A stretch of DNA of 64,000 nucleotides from Deinococcus arboris (GTDB lineage: Bacteria; Deinococcota; Deinococci; Deinococcales; Deinococcaceae). The stretch covers positions 62,001 to 126,000 of the forward strand of contig NZ_WQLB01000001.1 of NCBI RefSeq assembly GCF_009755355.1, written 5' to 3'. A model generated the notes under the pieces. That model did no database searches. It had not been told where the DNA came from and worked only from the letters and a program-made list of their open reading frames with translations. The translations under genes were made by a program, and so were the position numbers. Below, piece after piece: positions 26,530 to 37,047 of this stretch. How positions within the stretch are numbered: the first letter of the stretch is position 1; each line of letters opens with the position of its first letter.

Positions 26530-27396
26530 ATGAAAGCTTCTTCGGCCCTGTGGTTGGCCGCTCTGGCACCTCTGAGCTGGGGCACGAGTTATGTGGTGCT
26601 TGAGCAGCTTCAGCCCATGCCGCCCCTGACAGTGGCGGCGCTTCGGGCGCTGGGGGCCGGGGTGCTGCTCCTGTTGGTGGTGCGCCAGTGGCCCAGGGGC
26701 GCCTGGTGGTGGAAAAGCCTGCTGCTGGGGACGCTGAATTTCGGGCTGTTCTTCGGCACGCTGTTTCTGGGCGCCAGTCGGCTGGGCGGAGGGGTGACCG
26801 CCACTCTGGGCGCGCTGGGGCCACTGCTGATTCTGGCGTTTAACCTCCTGGCCCTGCGACAGCCGCCCACCCGGCAGGCACTCTCTGCCGCGCTGCTGGG
26901 CCTGGTGGGGGTGGCGCTGCTGGTGCTGGGGCCAGGGGCCCATCTGGACGCACTGGGCCTGGCCGCTGGCCTGCTCAGCGTGGTGGCCGCGTCGGGTGGG
27001 TACCTCCTGGCCGGCGCCTGGGGAACGCCCTCAGGCACGGGGCTGCTGGCAGTGACGGCCTGGCAGCTGTGCTGGGGCGGCCTGCTGCTGCTGCCCATGG
27101 CCCTGCTGCTGGACGGCCTGCCAGCGGCGCCCACCCCGGCGCAGTGGGCGCCGCTGGCCTACCTGATCGTGGTGGGCACCGCCGCCGCCTACGCGCTGTG
27201 GTTCCGCGGTATTCAGTCCACCTCGGCCCTTCAGGTCTCGCTGCTGACGCGCCTCAGCCCGGCCACAGCGCTGGCGCTGGACTTCTGGCAGGGCCGCTCT
27301 CTGAGTGCAGCGCAGTGGCTGGGCCTGGGCCTGATTGCCCTGAGCTTTCTGCCCCCGCGCCAGAAGACTGCGGCTCCGGCGCAACCGACCCCCTGA
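26530..27396 (+). CDS. EamA-family metabolite/drug exporter
   Basis: 288 aa, ten predicted helices arranged as two EamA repeats (residues about 8-140 and 150-278), a size typical of DMT-superfamily exporters. The N-terminal APLSWGTSYVVLEQLQP is characteristic of the family. No ribosome site precedes the ATG; a TAAAAT box 6 nt upstream suggests a leaderless mRNA. Probably repressed by the divergent MarR. Substrate unknown. Confidence 0.9.
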   Translation: MKASSALWLAALAPLSWGTSYVVLEQLQPMPPLTVAALRALGAGVLLLLVVRQWPRGAWWWKSLLLGTLNFGLFFGTLFLGASRLGGGVTATLGALGPLLILAFNLLALRQPPTRQALSAALLGLVGVALLVLGPGAHLDALGLAAGLLSVVAASGGYLLAGAWGTPSGTGLLAVTAWQLCWGGLLLLPMALLLDGLPAAPTPAQWAPLAYLIVVGTAAAYALWFRGIQSTSALQVSLLTRLSPATALALDFWQGRSLSAAQWLGLGLIALSFLPPRQKTAAPAQPTP

Positions 27397-27623
27397 GGCT
27401 AGGCCTAAGCGTGCTTGAGAAGCTCGTTTATCTTGGTCAGGACGATTGGATGGAGCAGGAACCTACATCTGAGCAGGTCTGAGTGACGTACTCAGGAGCC
27501 ATACGTCATTTGCACGTACTACATACCAGAACAGCCCTGGGGACAACGCCCATCATTAAAATTCCCCTCTGTGCTGATTCAGTCGTTATTTCAGACGCTT
27601 CAATCCGAGTTCATAGCCGCCCT

Positions 27624-28385
27624 TTATCGGTAGTGCTCTTGCGCCGCCACCCAATGGGCCCAGGTGCGGCCCACAGTCTGGGCACCGCGCGGGACCGCAG
27701 CACCGCCCTGCCACGCCCGGAACAGCGGCACCGGCAGCGGCAGGCTCAGCACCCGGCCAGGCCCGCGCTGCCGGGCCAGCTCCGCAAAGGTCAGCGCCTG
27801 TGGGCCGCACAGCTCGGGGGCATGGCCCACAGGCGAGCCCAGACTCAGGTCAGCCAGCGCACGCGCGGCAGCCTGGGCTTCCAGCGGCTGCAGAGTCACG
27901 CCTGCCGGCAGCAGGGTGAGCGGGCCGGGCAGGGTCAGGCGCGTCAGCAACTCGGCCACAAATTCATGAAACTGGGTCGTGCGCAGGATGGTGAAGGGCA
28001 CGCCGCTCTGCGCCACCAGCCCTTCGGCGGCCAGCTTGTCGCGGTAATACGGCGCCGCCTGCAGCCGCTCCAGGCCAGCAATGCTCATGAACAGCAGGTG
28101 ACTAGCTTTGGCATTCTGCGCAGCCTGGACTGCTGCCCTCGCCAAGTTCAGGTCAGCACCTGCCCGAAGTGGTTGGGTCGCCAGATGGACCAGCACGTCG
28201 CCGGAGCGCAGCGCTGCGCGCAGAGGGTCAGGCTGGCTCAGGTCACCAGTCACCCAGGTCAGACCCGGCTGGGCCGGCCGGGGGCGGCGGCTCAGGGCCA
28301 CCACCTCGGCGCCACTGGCCCGCAGCAGCGGCACCACTTCCCGGCCCAGGTGCCCACTGGCGCCCGTGACCACCACGCGCGTCAT
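27624..28385 (-). CDS. NAD(P)-binding NmrA/SDR-type oxidoreductase
   Basis: 253 aa. The dinucleotide-binding motif VVVTGASGHLGREV is at the very N-terminus. The atypical extended-SDR/NmrA pattern follows: LVHLATQP, then a YYRDK segment in place of YxxxK, then FTILRTTQFHEF. Start ATG 28385 overlaps the stop of the small upstream gene by 4 bp. Substrate unknown; such proteins are either reductases or redox sensors. Confidence 0.88.
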   Translation of the reverse strand: MTRVVVTGASGHLGREVVPLLRASGAEVVALSRRPRPAQPGLTWVTGDLSQPDPLRAALRSGDVLVHLATQPLRAGADLNLARAAVQAAQNAKASHLLFMSIAGLERLQAAPYYRDKLAAEGLVAQSGVPFTILRTTQFHEFVAELLTRLTLPGPLTLLPAGVTLQPLEAQAAARALADLSLGSPVGHAPELCGPQALTFAELARQRGPGRVLSLPLPVPLFRAWQGGAAVPRGAQTVGRTWAHWVAAQEHYR

Positions 28386-28645
28386 GCCGCCCACCGCCGC
28401 TGGTGTGGCGGGGGCGGGGTCAGCCCAGCCGCCAGTGCCTTGTTCAAAACCAGAGACGGGCTGAGCAGCGCCGTAACGTTCAGGTCTTCTCCAGCTCGAA
28501 CACGCACGTCCAGCAGGGCCCAGGCCGGCGCCGGCCAGTTCAGGGCCGCCTGAGCCACTTCCCGCATTTCTGCGGCTAGAGCAGGAAGCAGCGGCCCACC
28601 CGCATTCCTCAGGTGTCGGACGTTGTCGCCAGAGCCTCTCGTCAT
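28382..28645 (-). CDS. Small protein of unknown function coupled to the NmrA-type gene
   Basis: 87 aa from ATG 28645, chosen because a TAAGCT box lies exactly 7 nt upstream; the frame is open to 28789 but without a promoter or ribosome site. Its stop overlaps the next start (ATGA). Sequence is soluble and helical early (LPALAAEMREVAQAALNW), with a Pro-rich tail (GLTPPPPHQRR). No family recognised. Confidence 0.6.
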   Translation of the reverse strand: MTRGSGDNVRHLRNAGGPLLPALAAEMREVAQAALNWPAPAWALLDVRVRAGEDLNVTALLSPSLVLNKALAAGLTPPPPHQRRWAA

Positions 28646-28658
28646 ACCACTGAGCTTA

Positions 28659-28988
28659 CTGAGCACAGAACTCAAAACCTTGGAGACAGAGACACGCAGA
28701 GGGCTGCGGCGTGCACAACTCGCTCTCATCCACCGCAACCAGTGAACTGGTGACTCTGTGTCTTGCCGTCTGTGATGAACTGAAAACAAGCGCCTCAGTC
28801 GCCTCTTTGCTCCTCATAGGAAAGCCACCAAGTGATGTTCTGCGCCCAGTGGCCAACGCGCTGGAGGGAATCAGACATATCTAAGGAGCATTCAACTTCT
28901 GAGTTTTCCCACACCACGGTGATTGTTGATATACTTTGTAAACTAAAGTGCTCTGAGGTGATGTCCACCTCAGGGACCAAGGAGTCTT
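28659..28988. other. Regulatory intergenic region upstream of the cystine-type transporter
   Basis: About 330 bp without a gene. Toward its 3' end there is ACTTT-N7-AAAGT (28933-28949), a TATACT sequence at about 28930-28935, and a hairpin CTGAGGTG / CACCTCAG (28953-28973, 5-nt loop). An AAGGAG follows before the ATG at 28989. Confidence 0.5.
28953..28973 (+). promoter_or_regulatory. Leader hairpin or operator of the transporter operon
   Basis: Perfect 8-bp inverted repeat with a 5-nt loop, ending 15 bp before the start codon and just upstream of the ribosome site. It could be an operator or a translational control hairpin. Confidence 0.5.
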
Positions 28989-29756
28989 ATGAACCGCGTT
29001 ACCTCAACTTTGCTGCTGGCCATCAGTGCCAGCCTGACCACCGCCCACGCCGCCGCCCCCAGCACCCTGACCAAAGGCGTGCTGAAAATCGGCATGGAGG
29101 GCACCTACGCCCCCTTCACCTACAAAGATGACAAGGGCCAGCTCACAGGCTTTGACGTCGACATCGCTAAGGCCGTCGCTGCCAAGCTGGGTCTGAAACC
29201 CGAGTTTGTATTAACAGAATGGAGTGGCATCCTGGCGGGCTTGCAGGCCAACAAGTACGACGTCATCGTCAATCAGGTCGGCATTACGGCCGAGCGGCAG
29301 AAAACCATCGGCTTTAGTGCCCCCTACGCTTACTCCAGCCCGCAGATCATCGTGAAGCGCGCGGGCAGCTTCAGCCCCAAGACGCTGGCCGACCTGAAGG
29401 GCAAGCGCGTGGGGGTGGGGCTGGGCAGCAACTTTGAGAAGACGCTGCGGGACGCGGGCGGCATCAACGTCGTGACCTACCCCGGCGCGCCCGAATACCT
29501 GGCGGATCTGGCCGCAGGCCGCCTGGACGCCGCCTTCAATGACCGCCTGCTGGTGGGCTACCTCATTCAGTCGCAGAATCTGCCAGTGCGCGGCGCTGGG
29601 GTGATTGGCGCCCCCGAACCGGTCGGCGTGGCGTTGAAAAAGAGCAACACGGGACTGAAGGCGGCCGTGGACCGGGCACTGCTTCAGCTGAAGGCCGACG
29701 GCACCTACGCCAAAATCAGCCGCAAGTGGTTCGGCCAGGACGTCAGCAAACCCTGA
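28989..29756 (+). CDS. ABC transporter substrate-binding protein, cystine/polar amino-acid type
   Basis: 255 aa. Signal peptide to about residue 21 (LLLAISASLTTAHAA). SBP_bac_3 fold: MEGTYAPFTYKDDKGQLTGFDVDIA, NQVGITAERQKTIGFSAPY, LKGKRVGVGLGSNFEKTLRD and the C-terminal KWFGQDV. These match the E. coli cystine-binding protein TcyJ (FliY) closely in pattern, so L-cystine or a related amino acid is the likely ligand (inference). AAGGAG upstream. Followed by its permease. Confidence 0.9.
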   Translation: MNRVTSTLLLAISASLTTAHAAAPSTLTKGVLKIGMEGTYAPFTYKDDKGQLTGFDVDIAKAVAAKLGLKPEFVLTEWSGILAGLQANKYDVIVNQVGITAERQKTIGFSAPYAYSSPQIIVKRAGSFSPKTLADLKGKRVGVGLGSNFEKTLRDAGGINVVTYPGAPEYLADLAAGRLDAAFNDRLLVGYLIQSQNLPVRGAGVIGAPEPVGVALKKSNTGLKAAVDRALLQLKADGTYAKISRKWFGQDVSKP

Positions 29757-29832
29757 ACGCCAGTTGGCCCGCGTCCTGGCTCCTTCCCTTCATCCTGGGG
29801 AGGGAGCCAGGACCCCTTCTGGAGGAGGCGCC

Positions 29833-30504
29833 GTGAACACCGAACAACTTCTTCTCGTCCTGCAAAGCGCGTGGCAGGCCCTACCCACCCTGCTGGCCGC
29901 CACGCCCGTGACCCTGGCCTACGCGCTGGCGGCCATGCTGCTGGGGCTGCCGCTGGGCTTTCTGGTGGCCCTGGCCCGGCTGTCGCGCTGGAGCGGACTG
30001 CGCGGCCTGAGCAGCGTCTTCGTGTCGTTTATTCGCGGCACACCGCTGCTGGTGCAGATTTTTGTCATCTACTACGGCCTGCCCAGCCTGGGGATCACCC
30101 TCAATCCCCTGGCAGGCGGCGTCATCGCGCTCACCCTGAACGCGGCGGCGTACCTCTCGGAAACCATCCGGGCGGCCATCCTGAGCATTCCGCGCGGCCA
30201 GCGTGAAGCGGCCATCAGCCTGGGCCTGAGTCCCTCACAGACCATGCGGCTGGTGGTGCTGCCGCAGGCGGCGCGCGTGGCCCTGCCCAGCCTGAGTAAT
30301 ACCCTGATTGGCCTGGTCAAGGACACCTCGCTGGTGTCGGTCATCACGGTGGTCGAACTCCTGCGCTCGGCGCAGCTGGTCATTGCCCGCACCTTCGAGC
30401 CGTTTGGGCCTTATCTGGCCGCAGCCCTGATCTACTGGGCGCTCAGCAGTCTGCTGGAGCTGGTGCAGCGGCTTCTGGAACGGCGCTTTGCACGGGGAGG
30501 CTGA
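29833..30504 (+). CDS. ABC transporter permease, cystine/polar amino-acid type
   Basis: 223 aa from GTG 29833, preceded by a strong GGAGGAGG; the longer open frame is rejected for that reason. His/Glu/Gln-type permease with [19 protein letters not shown] near the middle and the ATPase-coupling EAA loop [24 protein letters not shown]. Pattern resembles E. coli TcyL (YecS). No ATPase gene follows; the next gene is an unrelated AAA+ protein. Confidence 0.92.
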   Translation: MNTEQLLLVLQSAWQALPTLLAATPVTLAYALAAMLLGLPLGFLVALARLSRWSGLRGLSSVFVSFIRGTPLLVQIFVIYYGLPSLGITLNPLAGGVIALTLNAAAYLSETIRAAILSIPRGQREAAISLGLSPSQTMRLVVLPQAARVALPSLSNTLIGLVKDTSLVSVITVVELLRSAQLVIARTFEPFGPYLAAALIYWALSSLLELVQRLLERRFARGG

Positions 30505-30595
30505 TTCAGGGGCCGCCTCTTACGGCGCGGGCATCCGACATTGCCAGAAAGGCGCACATTCCACGCCGGGCGCGCGTGATACGTTTGCGCGCATC

Positions 30596-32047
<1,452 letters not shown>

Positions 32048-32056
32048 GCCCCTGCC

Positions 32057-32101
32057 ACATCAAAGGGCCCCTGACCATTCGCGTCAGGGGCCTTTTGATG
32101 T
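32057..32101 (+). terminator. Long hairpin terminator
   Basis: 19-bp stem (32057-32075 with 32083-32101, one G-T pair) and a 7-nt loop, 10 bp after the ATPase stop codon; ends in a TTTT-containing arm. Confidence 0.88.
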
Positions 32102-32130
32102 TGGCCAATGAATCAGCTGAGCGCTGCCCT

Positions 32131-32276
32131 ATACGGATTCCAGTTGACAAATCGGGAGAGAGCCGCTTTGCCAACTCCACGTCCGAACCCGTGGTTCTCC
32201 TTCTCGCTCTGCTGCAGAGCTTTGCAAGTCCGCTCGAATTGAATCGCTTGCGCGGGCGGTTCAGTTGGAGTCCGCC
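32131..32276 (+). repeat. Dispersed ~150-bp repeat, copy 1
   Basis: Begins ATACGGATTCC and ends GGAGTCCGCC, imperfect terminal inverted repeats. Its body (for example CCAACTCCACGTC, GTTCTCCTTCTCGCTCTGCTGC, GCAAGTCCGCTCG) is shared almost word for word with the reverse complement of the copy at 39227-39382. Non-coding; SNR/MITE-like. Confidence 0.8.
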
Positions 32277-32287
32277 GCAGCAGCCGG

Positions 32288-32797
32288 TCAAGCGCCGCCG
32301 TTCGGCCGCTCGCGCTCCCTGTCGCCTTCGACCGCCCGGTACACCAGGCCGGCGGCCAGGCCCCCCAATGCGTACCACGCCACGGTCAGCAGCAGCGTTT
32401 GCGGGCGCTCGTCTGGTTGGTGGCCCAGGCCCACATGGGGCGGCAGGGCTGCGCCGCCTACTCCTGACACCAGCCCCAGTGCAGTCCCCACACCGGGCGC
32501 CCGCGCCGCGCCGCCTAAACCAGCCAGAGCGTAGAAGATGGTGTTGGATGCCAGATCGGCGGCCAGGGTCGCTGCATACAGGGCGCCGCCCTGGGGCGGC
32601 TGGGTGCCGGCGGCTTCCAGACCCGCCGTCAGCGCGCGCTCGCCCAGCACGTCCATGCGCGGGGCGTGGGGCAACACGCGGCGCACGCCTTCATTGAGGA
32701 GCGTCACGGTCAGGGCGCCGGCCAGGCCGCTCAGGGCCAGCGCGGCCCAGCGAGGCGGCGCCGGGGCAGGATGATGGCGAGACGGGTGTGTGGACAT
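32288..32797 (-). CDS. Multi-pass membrane protein of unknown function
   Basis: 169 aa; the ATG at 32797 has a strong AGGAGG upstream, so the far longer open frame is not used. About four hydrophobic segments (residues 18-38, 70-92, 95-125, 135-157) and a short charged C-terminal tail (EGDRERERPNGG). No motif recognised. It is divergent from the 32914 gene. Confidence 0.75.
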   Translation of the reverse strand: MSTHPSRHHPAPAPPRWAALALSGLAGALTVTLLNEGVRRVLPHAPRMDVLGERALTAGLEAAGTQPPQGGALYAATLAADLASNTIFYALAGLGGAARAPGVGTALGLVSGVGGAALPPHVGLGHQPDERPQTLLLTVAWYALGGLAAGLVYRAVEGDRERERPNGGA

Positions 32798-32901
32798 AAC
32801 AACCTCCTGTGGTCTGCATGGCAGCACGCCGCGCCGCGCCAAAGATGTGGCGCCGCCCTGCATGGGCTTGAGACTCGGCCTGTCTGCCGGCGCCCATGCT
32901 C

Positions 32902-32907
32902 TAGCCT
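32902..32907 (+). promoter_or_regulatory. -10 box, leaderless promoter of the 32914 gene
   Basis: TAGCCT, 6 nt before the ATG at 32914, with no ribosome site. Confidence 0.55.
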
Positions 32908-32913
32908 CGGGCC

Positions 32914-33573
32914 ATGCTGCCGCCTGCTCTGGCCAGTCTGCTGGCGTTTCACGCGCCCCTCTCGACCCTCCAGCGTGAGCAGGGCGGCGCCGCCACACTG
33001 CTGACCCCCGCCGTGAACGTGCTGGCCCTGAACGCCACCTACCTTCCCGAAGACAGGAGCGGGGTGGACCTTGAAGCGGTGCGCGACTGGCACGAGGGAC
33101 AGGGGCAGCCGGTGCTGGTGGTGGGCGCGGCGCCGGTCCCGAACAGTCAGCCTGTTGCCCGCCTGCGGCTGGGCCTCTGGCACCCAGGAGACAGGGCCGG
33201 GAATGAGGTGGTCGTCGAGCAGCTGTCACGCCTCCATCTGGGCACCTGGGCCGGGGTGCTGGCTGGCGTATACGGCACGCCCGAGTGGGGGCCGGCCCTG
33301 GGCCGCCACCTGGCCGCGCGGCTGGAAGACGAGCGGTCTTACCTGCCCCTCCTGGCCTACCGCAGCAGCGTGCCGGTGGGCGCTCTGCTGTGGCAAGCCC
33401 GGCCAGAAGGCGGCGCGGCCCTGCTCTGGGGCGCCCCTGACGATGAGGTGGGATCGGCAATGCTGGACAGCGCGGCTGGCCTGGGCGATTCAGTTCAGGT
33501 GGCTCTGCCCGATCACTCAGGTCTGAGTCTCGGTGAAAGCCAGGAACTTCACTTCAGCCTCCTCAAAGTGTGA
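32914..33573 (+). CDS. Protein of unknown function with a possible GNAT-like fold
   Basis: 219 aa. Reads as an alpha/beta protein with an N-terminal Leu-rich helix, a conserved-looking PAVNVLALNATYLPE segment and a C-terminal strand-rich part. A similar layout (LLTPAVNVLALNATY then a substrate segment) is seen in acetyltransferases lacking an evident acetyl-CoA motif, but I do not see that motif here. The start is fixed by the TAGCCT box 6 nt upstream. Confidence 0.7.
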   Translation: MLPPALASLLAFHAPLSTLQREQGGAATLLTPAVNVLALNATYLPEDRSGVDLEAVRDWHEGQGQPVLVVGAAPVPNSQPVARLRLGLWHPGDRAGNEVVVEQLSRLHLGTWAGVLAGVYGTPEWGPALGRHLAARLEDERSYLPLLAYRSSVPVGALLWQARPEGGAALLWGAPDDEVGSAMLDSAAGLGDSVQVALPDHSGLSLGESQELHFSLLKV

Positions 33574-33743
33574 GGTTTTTGGCCTCATCAAGCCTGTTCC
33601 ATTTGTAAATGGTGAGAAAAACACGGTGTGAAGATTTACGCAAAGAGACGCTTTTCCTGCGCGAATACGGCAAGCAACCAGCGGTGAGAAATGAGTAATT
33701 TCATCTCACGTGAAGCTGGGCTTCATGCCGGTTTAATGACAGC

Positions 33744-34580
33744 ATGACCAAAGCGTTGCTGTGCGGGGCCAGCCTGGGCCTGCTGTTGACCCTCGCTGCC
33801 TGTGGCAGTGCGCCCAGCAGTCCAGTCGTCGAAACCCCGGCTGCTCCCGTCACAGGCACGCCGGGCGCAGACCCCGAGACCCTAGCCGCGCAGGCCGTCG
33901 CTACACCCATCACGCTGAGTGCCGGGCAAACCCTGCAACTGCGCGTGACCGTGGGCGGGCAGGCGCCGCAACCTGGGCAGCTGACCTGGACCACCCGGAA
34001 CGCCGCCGTGGCCACGGTGAGCCCCAGCGGCCTGGTCACCGCCACTGGGACTGGCAGCACCACGGTGCGTGCCGCCCTGACCCGGAGCCCCGGCTCTTTT
34101 CTGGACTTTCCGGTGACGGTGACGGCCCCCACAGCCCCAGCGCCCACGCCCACCCCTCCCCCAGCGCCTGGCTTTGCCCAGCGGGTGCTGGACCTGACCA
34201 ACGCGGCGCGTGCCACAGGCGCGACCTGCGGCGCCACCGCTTACGCTGCCGCGCCAGCCCTGACCCTGAATGCTCAGCTCAGCCAAGCGGCCCAGGGCCA
34301 TGCCAGCGACATGGCGGCCCAGAACTACTTCAGCCACACCAGCAAGGATGGCCGCACCTTCTCGCAGCGCATCACGGCGGCGGGCTATGCGTGGCGCACG
34401 GTGGCCGAGAACATCGCCGCCGGCCAGGCCACGCCCGAAAGCGTGGTGGCTGGCTGGCTCAAGAGTGAGGGCCACTGCAAGAACATCATGAGCGCCAGTT
34501 ACAAGGAACTGGGGGTCGGCTACGCACAGGGCGGCAGCTACGGCCACTACTGGGTGCAGGATTTCGGCGCCGCCCGGTAA
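33744..34580 (+). CDS. Lipoprotein with Ig-like (Big2) and CAP/SCP domains
   Basis: 278 aa. Lipobox LTLAAC at about residue 20. A bacterial Ig-like domain (Big2) at about 52-130 (ITLSAGQTLQLRVTV, WTTRNAAVATVSPSGLVTATGTGST), a Pro/Thr linker, then a CAP domain at about 145-278. CAP signatures: LDLTNAAR, QAAQGHASDMAAQNYFSHTSKDGRTF, TVAENIAAGQ, VVAGWLKSEGHCKNIM, and HYWVQDFG. The pattern matches bacterial SCP/YkwD-type proteins. Surface-anchored; role unknown. A TTTAAT box lies 6 nt before the ATG. Confidence 0.92.
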   Translation: MTKALLCGASLGLLLTLAACGSAPSSPVVETPAAPVTGTPGADPETLAAQAVATPITLSAGQTLQLRVTVGGQAPQPGQLTWTTRNAAVATVSPSGLVTATGTGSTTVRAALTRSPGSFLDFPVTVTAPTAPAPTPTPPPAPGFAQRVLDLTNAARATGATCGATAYAAAPALTLNAQLSQAAQGHASDMAAQNYFSHTSKDGRTFSQRITAAGYAWRTVAENIAAGQATPESVVAGWLKSEGHCKNIMSASYKELGVGYAQGGSYGHYWVQDFGAAR

Positions 34581-34594
34581 AGGCAGCCACAAAC

Positions 34595-34640
34595 GAGAGG
34601 GAGGCGACGTGCGCGCCTCCCTCTCCTCTTTGGTTTTTTA
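34595..34640 (+). terminator. Rho-independent terminator of the CAP lipoprotein gene
   Basis: 12-bp stem GAGAGGGAGGCG / CGCCTCCCTCTC with 7-nt loop followed by a T-rich run (34628-34639), 14 bp after the stop. Confidence 0.9.
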
Positions 34641-34780
34641 CGGATTCCGTCTGCAACTCGGGACAGAGCCTTCTTTCGCACTCTACGCTCGTCAGCCCGC
34701 CTCTTTTCCTTCAGGGCAGCGCAGTTCTGCGAGTCCCTCTGGTTGGACTGAACCATTTCGGTCAATGATTCAATCCGACC
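34639..34780 (+). repeat. Dispersed ~150-bp repeat, diverged copy 2
   Basis: Begins TACGGATTCCGTCTGCAACTCGGGA like copies 1 and 3, keeps the CAGCGCAGTTCTGCGAGTCC stretch and ends in GATTCAATCCGAC, but is more diverged in the middle. It starts directly in the T-run of the preceding terminator. Confidence 0.55.
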
Positions 34781-34785
34781 CCGTC

Positions 34786-35238
34786 TTACTGCCCAAACAG
34801 GGAGCGGTATTCCCCATACCCCTGGGTCTCCAGTTCCGAGACCGGCACAAAGCGCAGCGACGCTGAATTGATGCAGTACCGCAGGCCCCCGTGTTCCTGC
34901 GGGCCGTCGGGAAACACATGCCCCAGGTGCGAGTCTGCCCCCTGCGAACGGACCTCAGTACGGGCGTAACCAATCTTATAATCGGTGTTTTCGGTCAGGG
35001 CCACGCTGGGAATGGGGCGGGTGAAGCTGGGCCAGCCGCACCCGGCGTCGTATTTGTCCAGGCTCGAAAACAGCGGTTCTCCGCTGACCACGTCCACGTA
35101 GATGCCCTCTTCGGTATGGTCCCAGAACTCACCCGTAAAGGCCCGCTCGGTGCCTTCATGCTGCGTGACCTGGTACTGGGTGGGCGTCAGCCGCTCGCGC
35201 AGTTCGGCGTCGGTGGGTTTGGCATATTTGCTGGTCAT
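34786..35238 (-). CDS. msrB: Peptide-methionine (R)-S-oxide reductase MsrB
   Basis: 150 aa. Reduces methionine-R-sulfoxide in damaged proteins. The catalytic Cys is in [12 protein letters not shown] second Cys in [10 protein letters not shown] occupies the resolving position seen in the MsrB domain of Neisseria PilB. The two CxxC zinc motifs of the zinc-containing class are absent. [14 protein letters not shown] is intact. Fits the oxidative-stress tolerance of this lineage. Confidence 0.95.
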   Translation of the reverse strand: MTSKYAKPTDAELRERLTPTQYQVTQHEGTERAFTGEFWDHTEEGIYVDVVSGEPLFSSLDKYDAGCGWPSFTRPIPSVALTENTDYKIGYARTEVRSQGADSHLGHVFPDGPQEHGGLRYCINSASLRFVPVSELETQGYGEYRSLFGQ

Positions 35239-35353
35239 GGCTGCCAGTCTGCCGCGCTCAGATGCGCGGAGGGTAAGTGGGACGTGGAGAGTGGTTAGTG
35301 GACTGAGGCTGCGCCCGTTCCCACTTCCTACTCACCACTCTCCACAACCCCAA

Positions 35354-36916
35354 TTACAGCGGTATGTTCCCGTGCTTCTTGTAGGGCCTCGTCTCTTCCT
35401 TGTCACGCAGCATCTCAAAGGTCTGAATGAGGACGCGGCGCGTGTCTTCCATCGGAATGACATCGTCAATGTAACCCTTGCTGGCCGCTACATAGGGGTT
35501 GTCAAAGGCGTCTTTGTAGTCAGCAATCTTCTGGGCGCGGGTGGCCTCGGGGTTCTCGCTGGCGGCAATCTCACGGCGGTAGACGATATTGGCGGCTCCC
35601 TCGGCCCCCATCACGGCCACCGCCGCTGTGGGCCAGGCATACACCACGTCGGCGCCCATGTCCCGGCTGTTCATGGCGAGATACGCGCCGCCGTAACTCT
35701 TGCGGGTAATCAGGGTGATTTTGGGGACGGTGGCCTCGGCATAGGCGTACAGCATCTTGGCGCCGTGACGGATGATGCCCGCGTGTTCCTGGGCCACGCC
35801 GGGCAGGAAGCCGGTCACGTCCACCAGCGTCAGGATGGGGATGTTGTAGCAGTCGCAGGTGCGGATAAAGCGCGCCGCCTTGTCGCTGGCGTCAATGTTC
35901 AGGGTGCCGGCCATGACGCGGGGGTTGTTCGCCACGATGCCCACCGACTCTCCGCCTAGACGCGCGAACCCCACCACTATGTTTTTGGCCCAGCCTGGCT
36001 GGATTTCCAAGAAGGTGCCGTCATCCACAAGTTCGTGAATGACGTCGTGCATGGGGTAGGGCTTGCGCTGATCGGGCACGACGATGTCCAGCAGCTTTTC
36101 GGTGGTGCGGGTCACCGGGTCGCTGGTGGGGTGAGCCGGCGCCTTCTCGTGCGCGTTTTGCGGCAGGTAGCCCAGCAGGTCCCGCACGCCCCTCAGCACC
36201 GCCTCATCGCCGTCGTATTCCAGGTGGGCCACGCCGCTCTTGCGGGTATGCACATCCGCGCCGCCCAGCTGGTCAAAGGTCACGTCTTCGCGCGTGACGG
36301 ACTTGATGACTTCCGGCCCCGTGATGAACATGTAGCTGCTACCCTCGCTCATCAGGATGAAGTCGGTCAGGGCCGGGGAATATACAGCGCCCCCCGCGCA
36401 TGGCCCCAGAATCGCGCTGATCTGCGGAATGGCGCCCGAATAGATGGCGTTGCGATAAAAAATCTCGCCGTAGCCCGACAGGCTGTCCACCCCTTCCTGA
36501 ATGCGGGCGCCCGCGCTGTCGTTCAGGCCGATGACGGGGCAACCCGTCTTGGCGGCCAGGTCCATCACCTTCGTGACCTTCGCAGCGTTCATCTTGCCCA
36601 GGGACCCGCCCAGCACCGTAAAGTCCTGAGAAAAGACAAACACCTGCCGGCCGTCAACCGTGCCCCGGCCTGTCACCACCCCTTCGCCGGGGGCCTCGAC
36701 GCCCTGCATCAGCCGCCCGCCCCGGTGTTCCACGAAGGTGCCCATTTCCAGAAAGCTGCCGGGGTCCAGCAGGGCGTCAATGCGCTCACGGGCGGTCAAT
36801 TTGCCGCCCTGCTTCTGTTTTTTCAGGCGTTCGGGGCCGCCGCCCTGCTCGACTTTCGTGCGGCGCTGCTCCATCGCCGCGATGAGTTCCTGAAGTTCGG
36901 TGCCGGGCTGTGTCAT
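35354..36916 (-). CDS. Acyl-CoA carboxylase, beta (carboxyltransferase) subunit
   Basis: 520 aa, usual length for the propionyl/methylcrotonyl/acetyl-CoA carboxylase beta chain. Both crotonase-like halves are present: N-terminal GGSLGKMNAAKVTKVMDLA with NDSAGARIQEGVDSLSGYGEIF, and C-terminal SYGGAYLAMNSRDMGADVVYAWPTAAVAVMGAEGAANIVYRRE. Acyl preference is not decided by the sequence seen. The start is the ATG at 36916, 7 nt after a TACCAT box; the ATG at 36925 overlaps that box. The alpha (biotin) subunit is not adjacent. Confidence 0.93.
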   Translation of the reverse strand: MTQPGTELQELIAAMEQRRTKVEQGGGPERLKKQKQGGKLTARERIDALLDPGSFLEMGTFVEHRGGRLMQGVEAPGEGVVTGRGTVDGRQVFVFSQDFTVLGGSLGKMNAAKVTKVMDLAAKTGCPVIGLNDSAGARIQEGVDSLSGYGEIFYRNAIYSGAIPQISAILGPCAGGAVYSPALTDFILMSEGSSYMFITGPEVIKSVTREDVTFDQLGGADVHTRKSGVAHLEYDGDEAVLRGVRDLLGYLPQNAHEKAPAHPTSDPVTRTTEKLLDIVVPDQRKPYPMHDVIHELVDDGTFLEIQPGWAKNIVVGFARLGGESVGIVANNPRVMAGTLNIDASDKAARFIRTCDCYNIPILTLVDVTGFLPGVAQEHAGIIRHGAKMLYAYAEATVPKITLITRKSYGGAYLAMNSRDMGADVVYAWPTAAVAVMGAEGAANIVYRREIAASENPEATRAQKIADYKDAFDNPYVAASKGYIDDVIPMEDTRRVLIQTFEMLRDKEETRPYKKHGNIPL

Positions 36917-36923
36917 GCGGCCC

Positions 36924-36929
36924 ATGGTA
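36924..36929 (-). promoter_or_regulatory. -10 box, leaderless promoter of the carboxylase gene
   Basis: TACCAT on the minus strand, 7 nt before the ATG at 36916; it excludes the upstream ATG 36925. Confidence 0.5.
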
Positions 36930-37047
36930 TCCAAACGGGCGTTAGGTGGGGCGGGTGGGCTGTGAGAAATGGGCCTCCTCTGCGCGGTCACCATGTCGTG
37001 TCAGGCCTCTGCCTTCTTTACAGGTCATATTCTCTGGCCGCCACTCC

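Noticed and set aside
27483..28553. 356-codon plus-strand frame over the NmrA-type gene
   Set aside because: Overlaps the minus-strand gene with clear Rossmann motif and has His/Gln-rich shadow composition.
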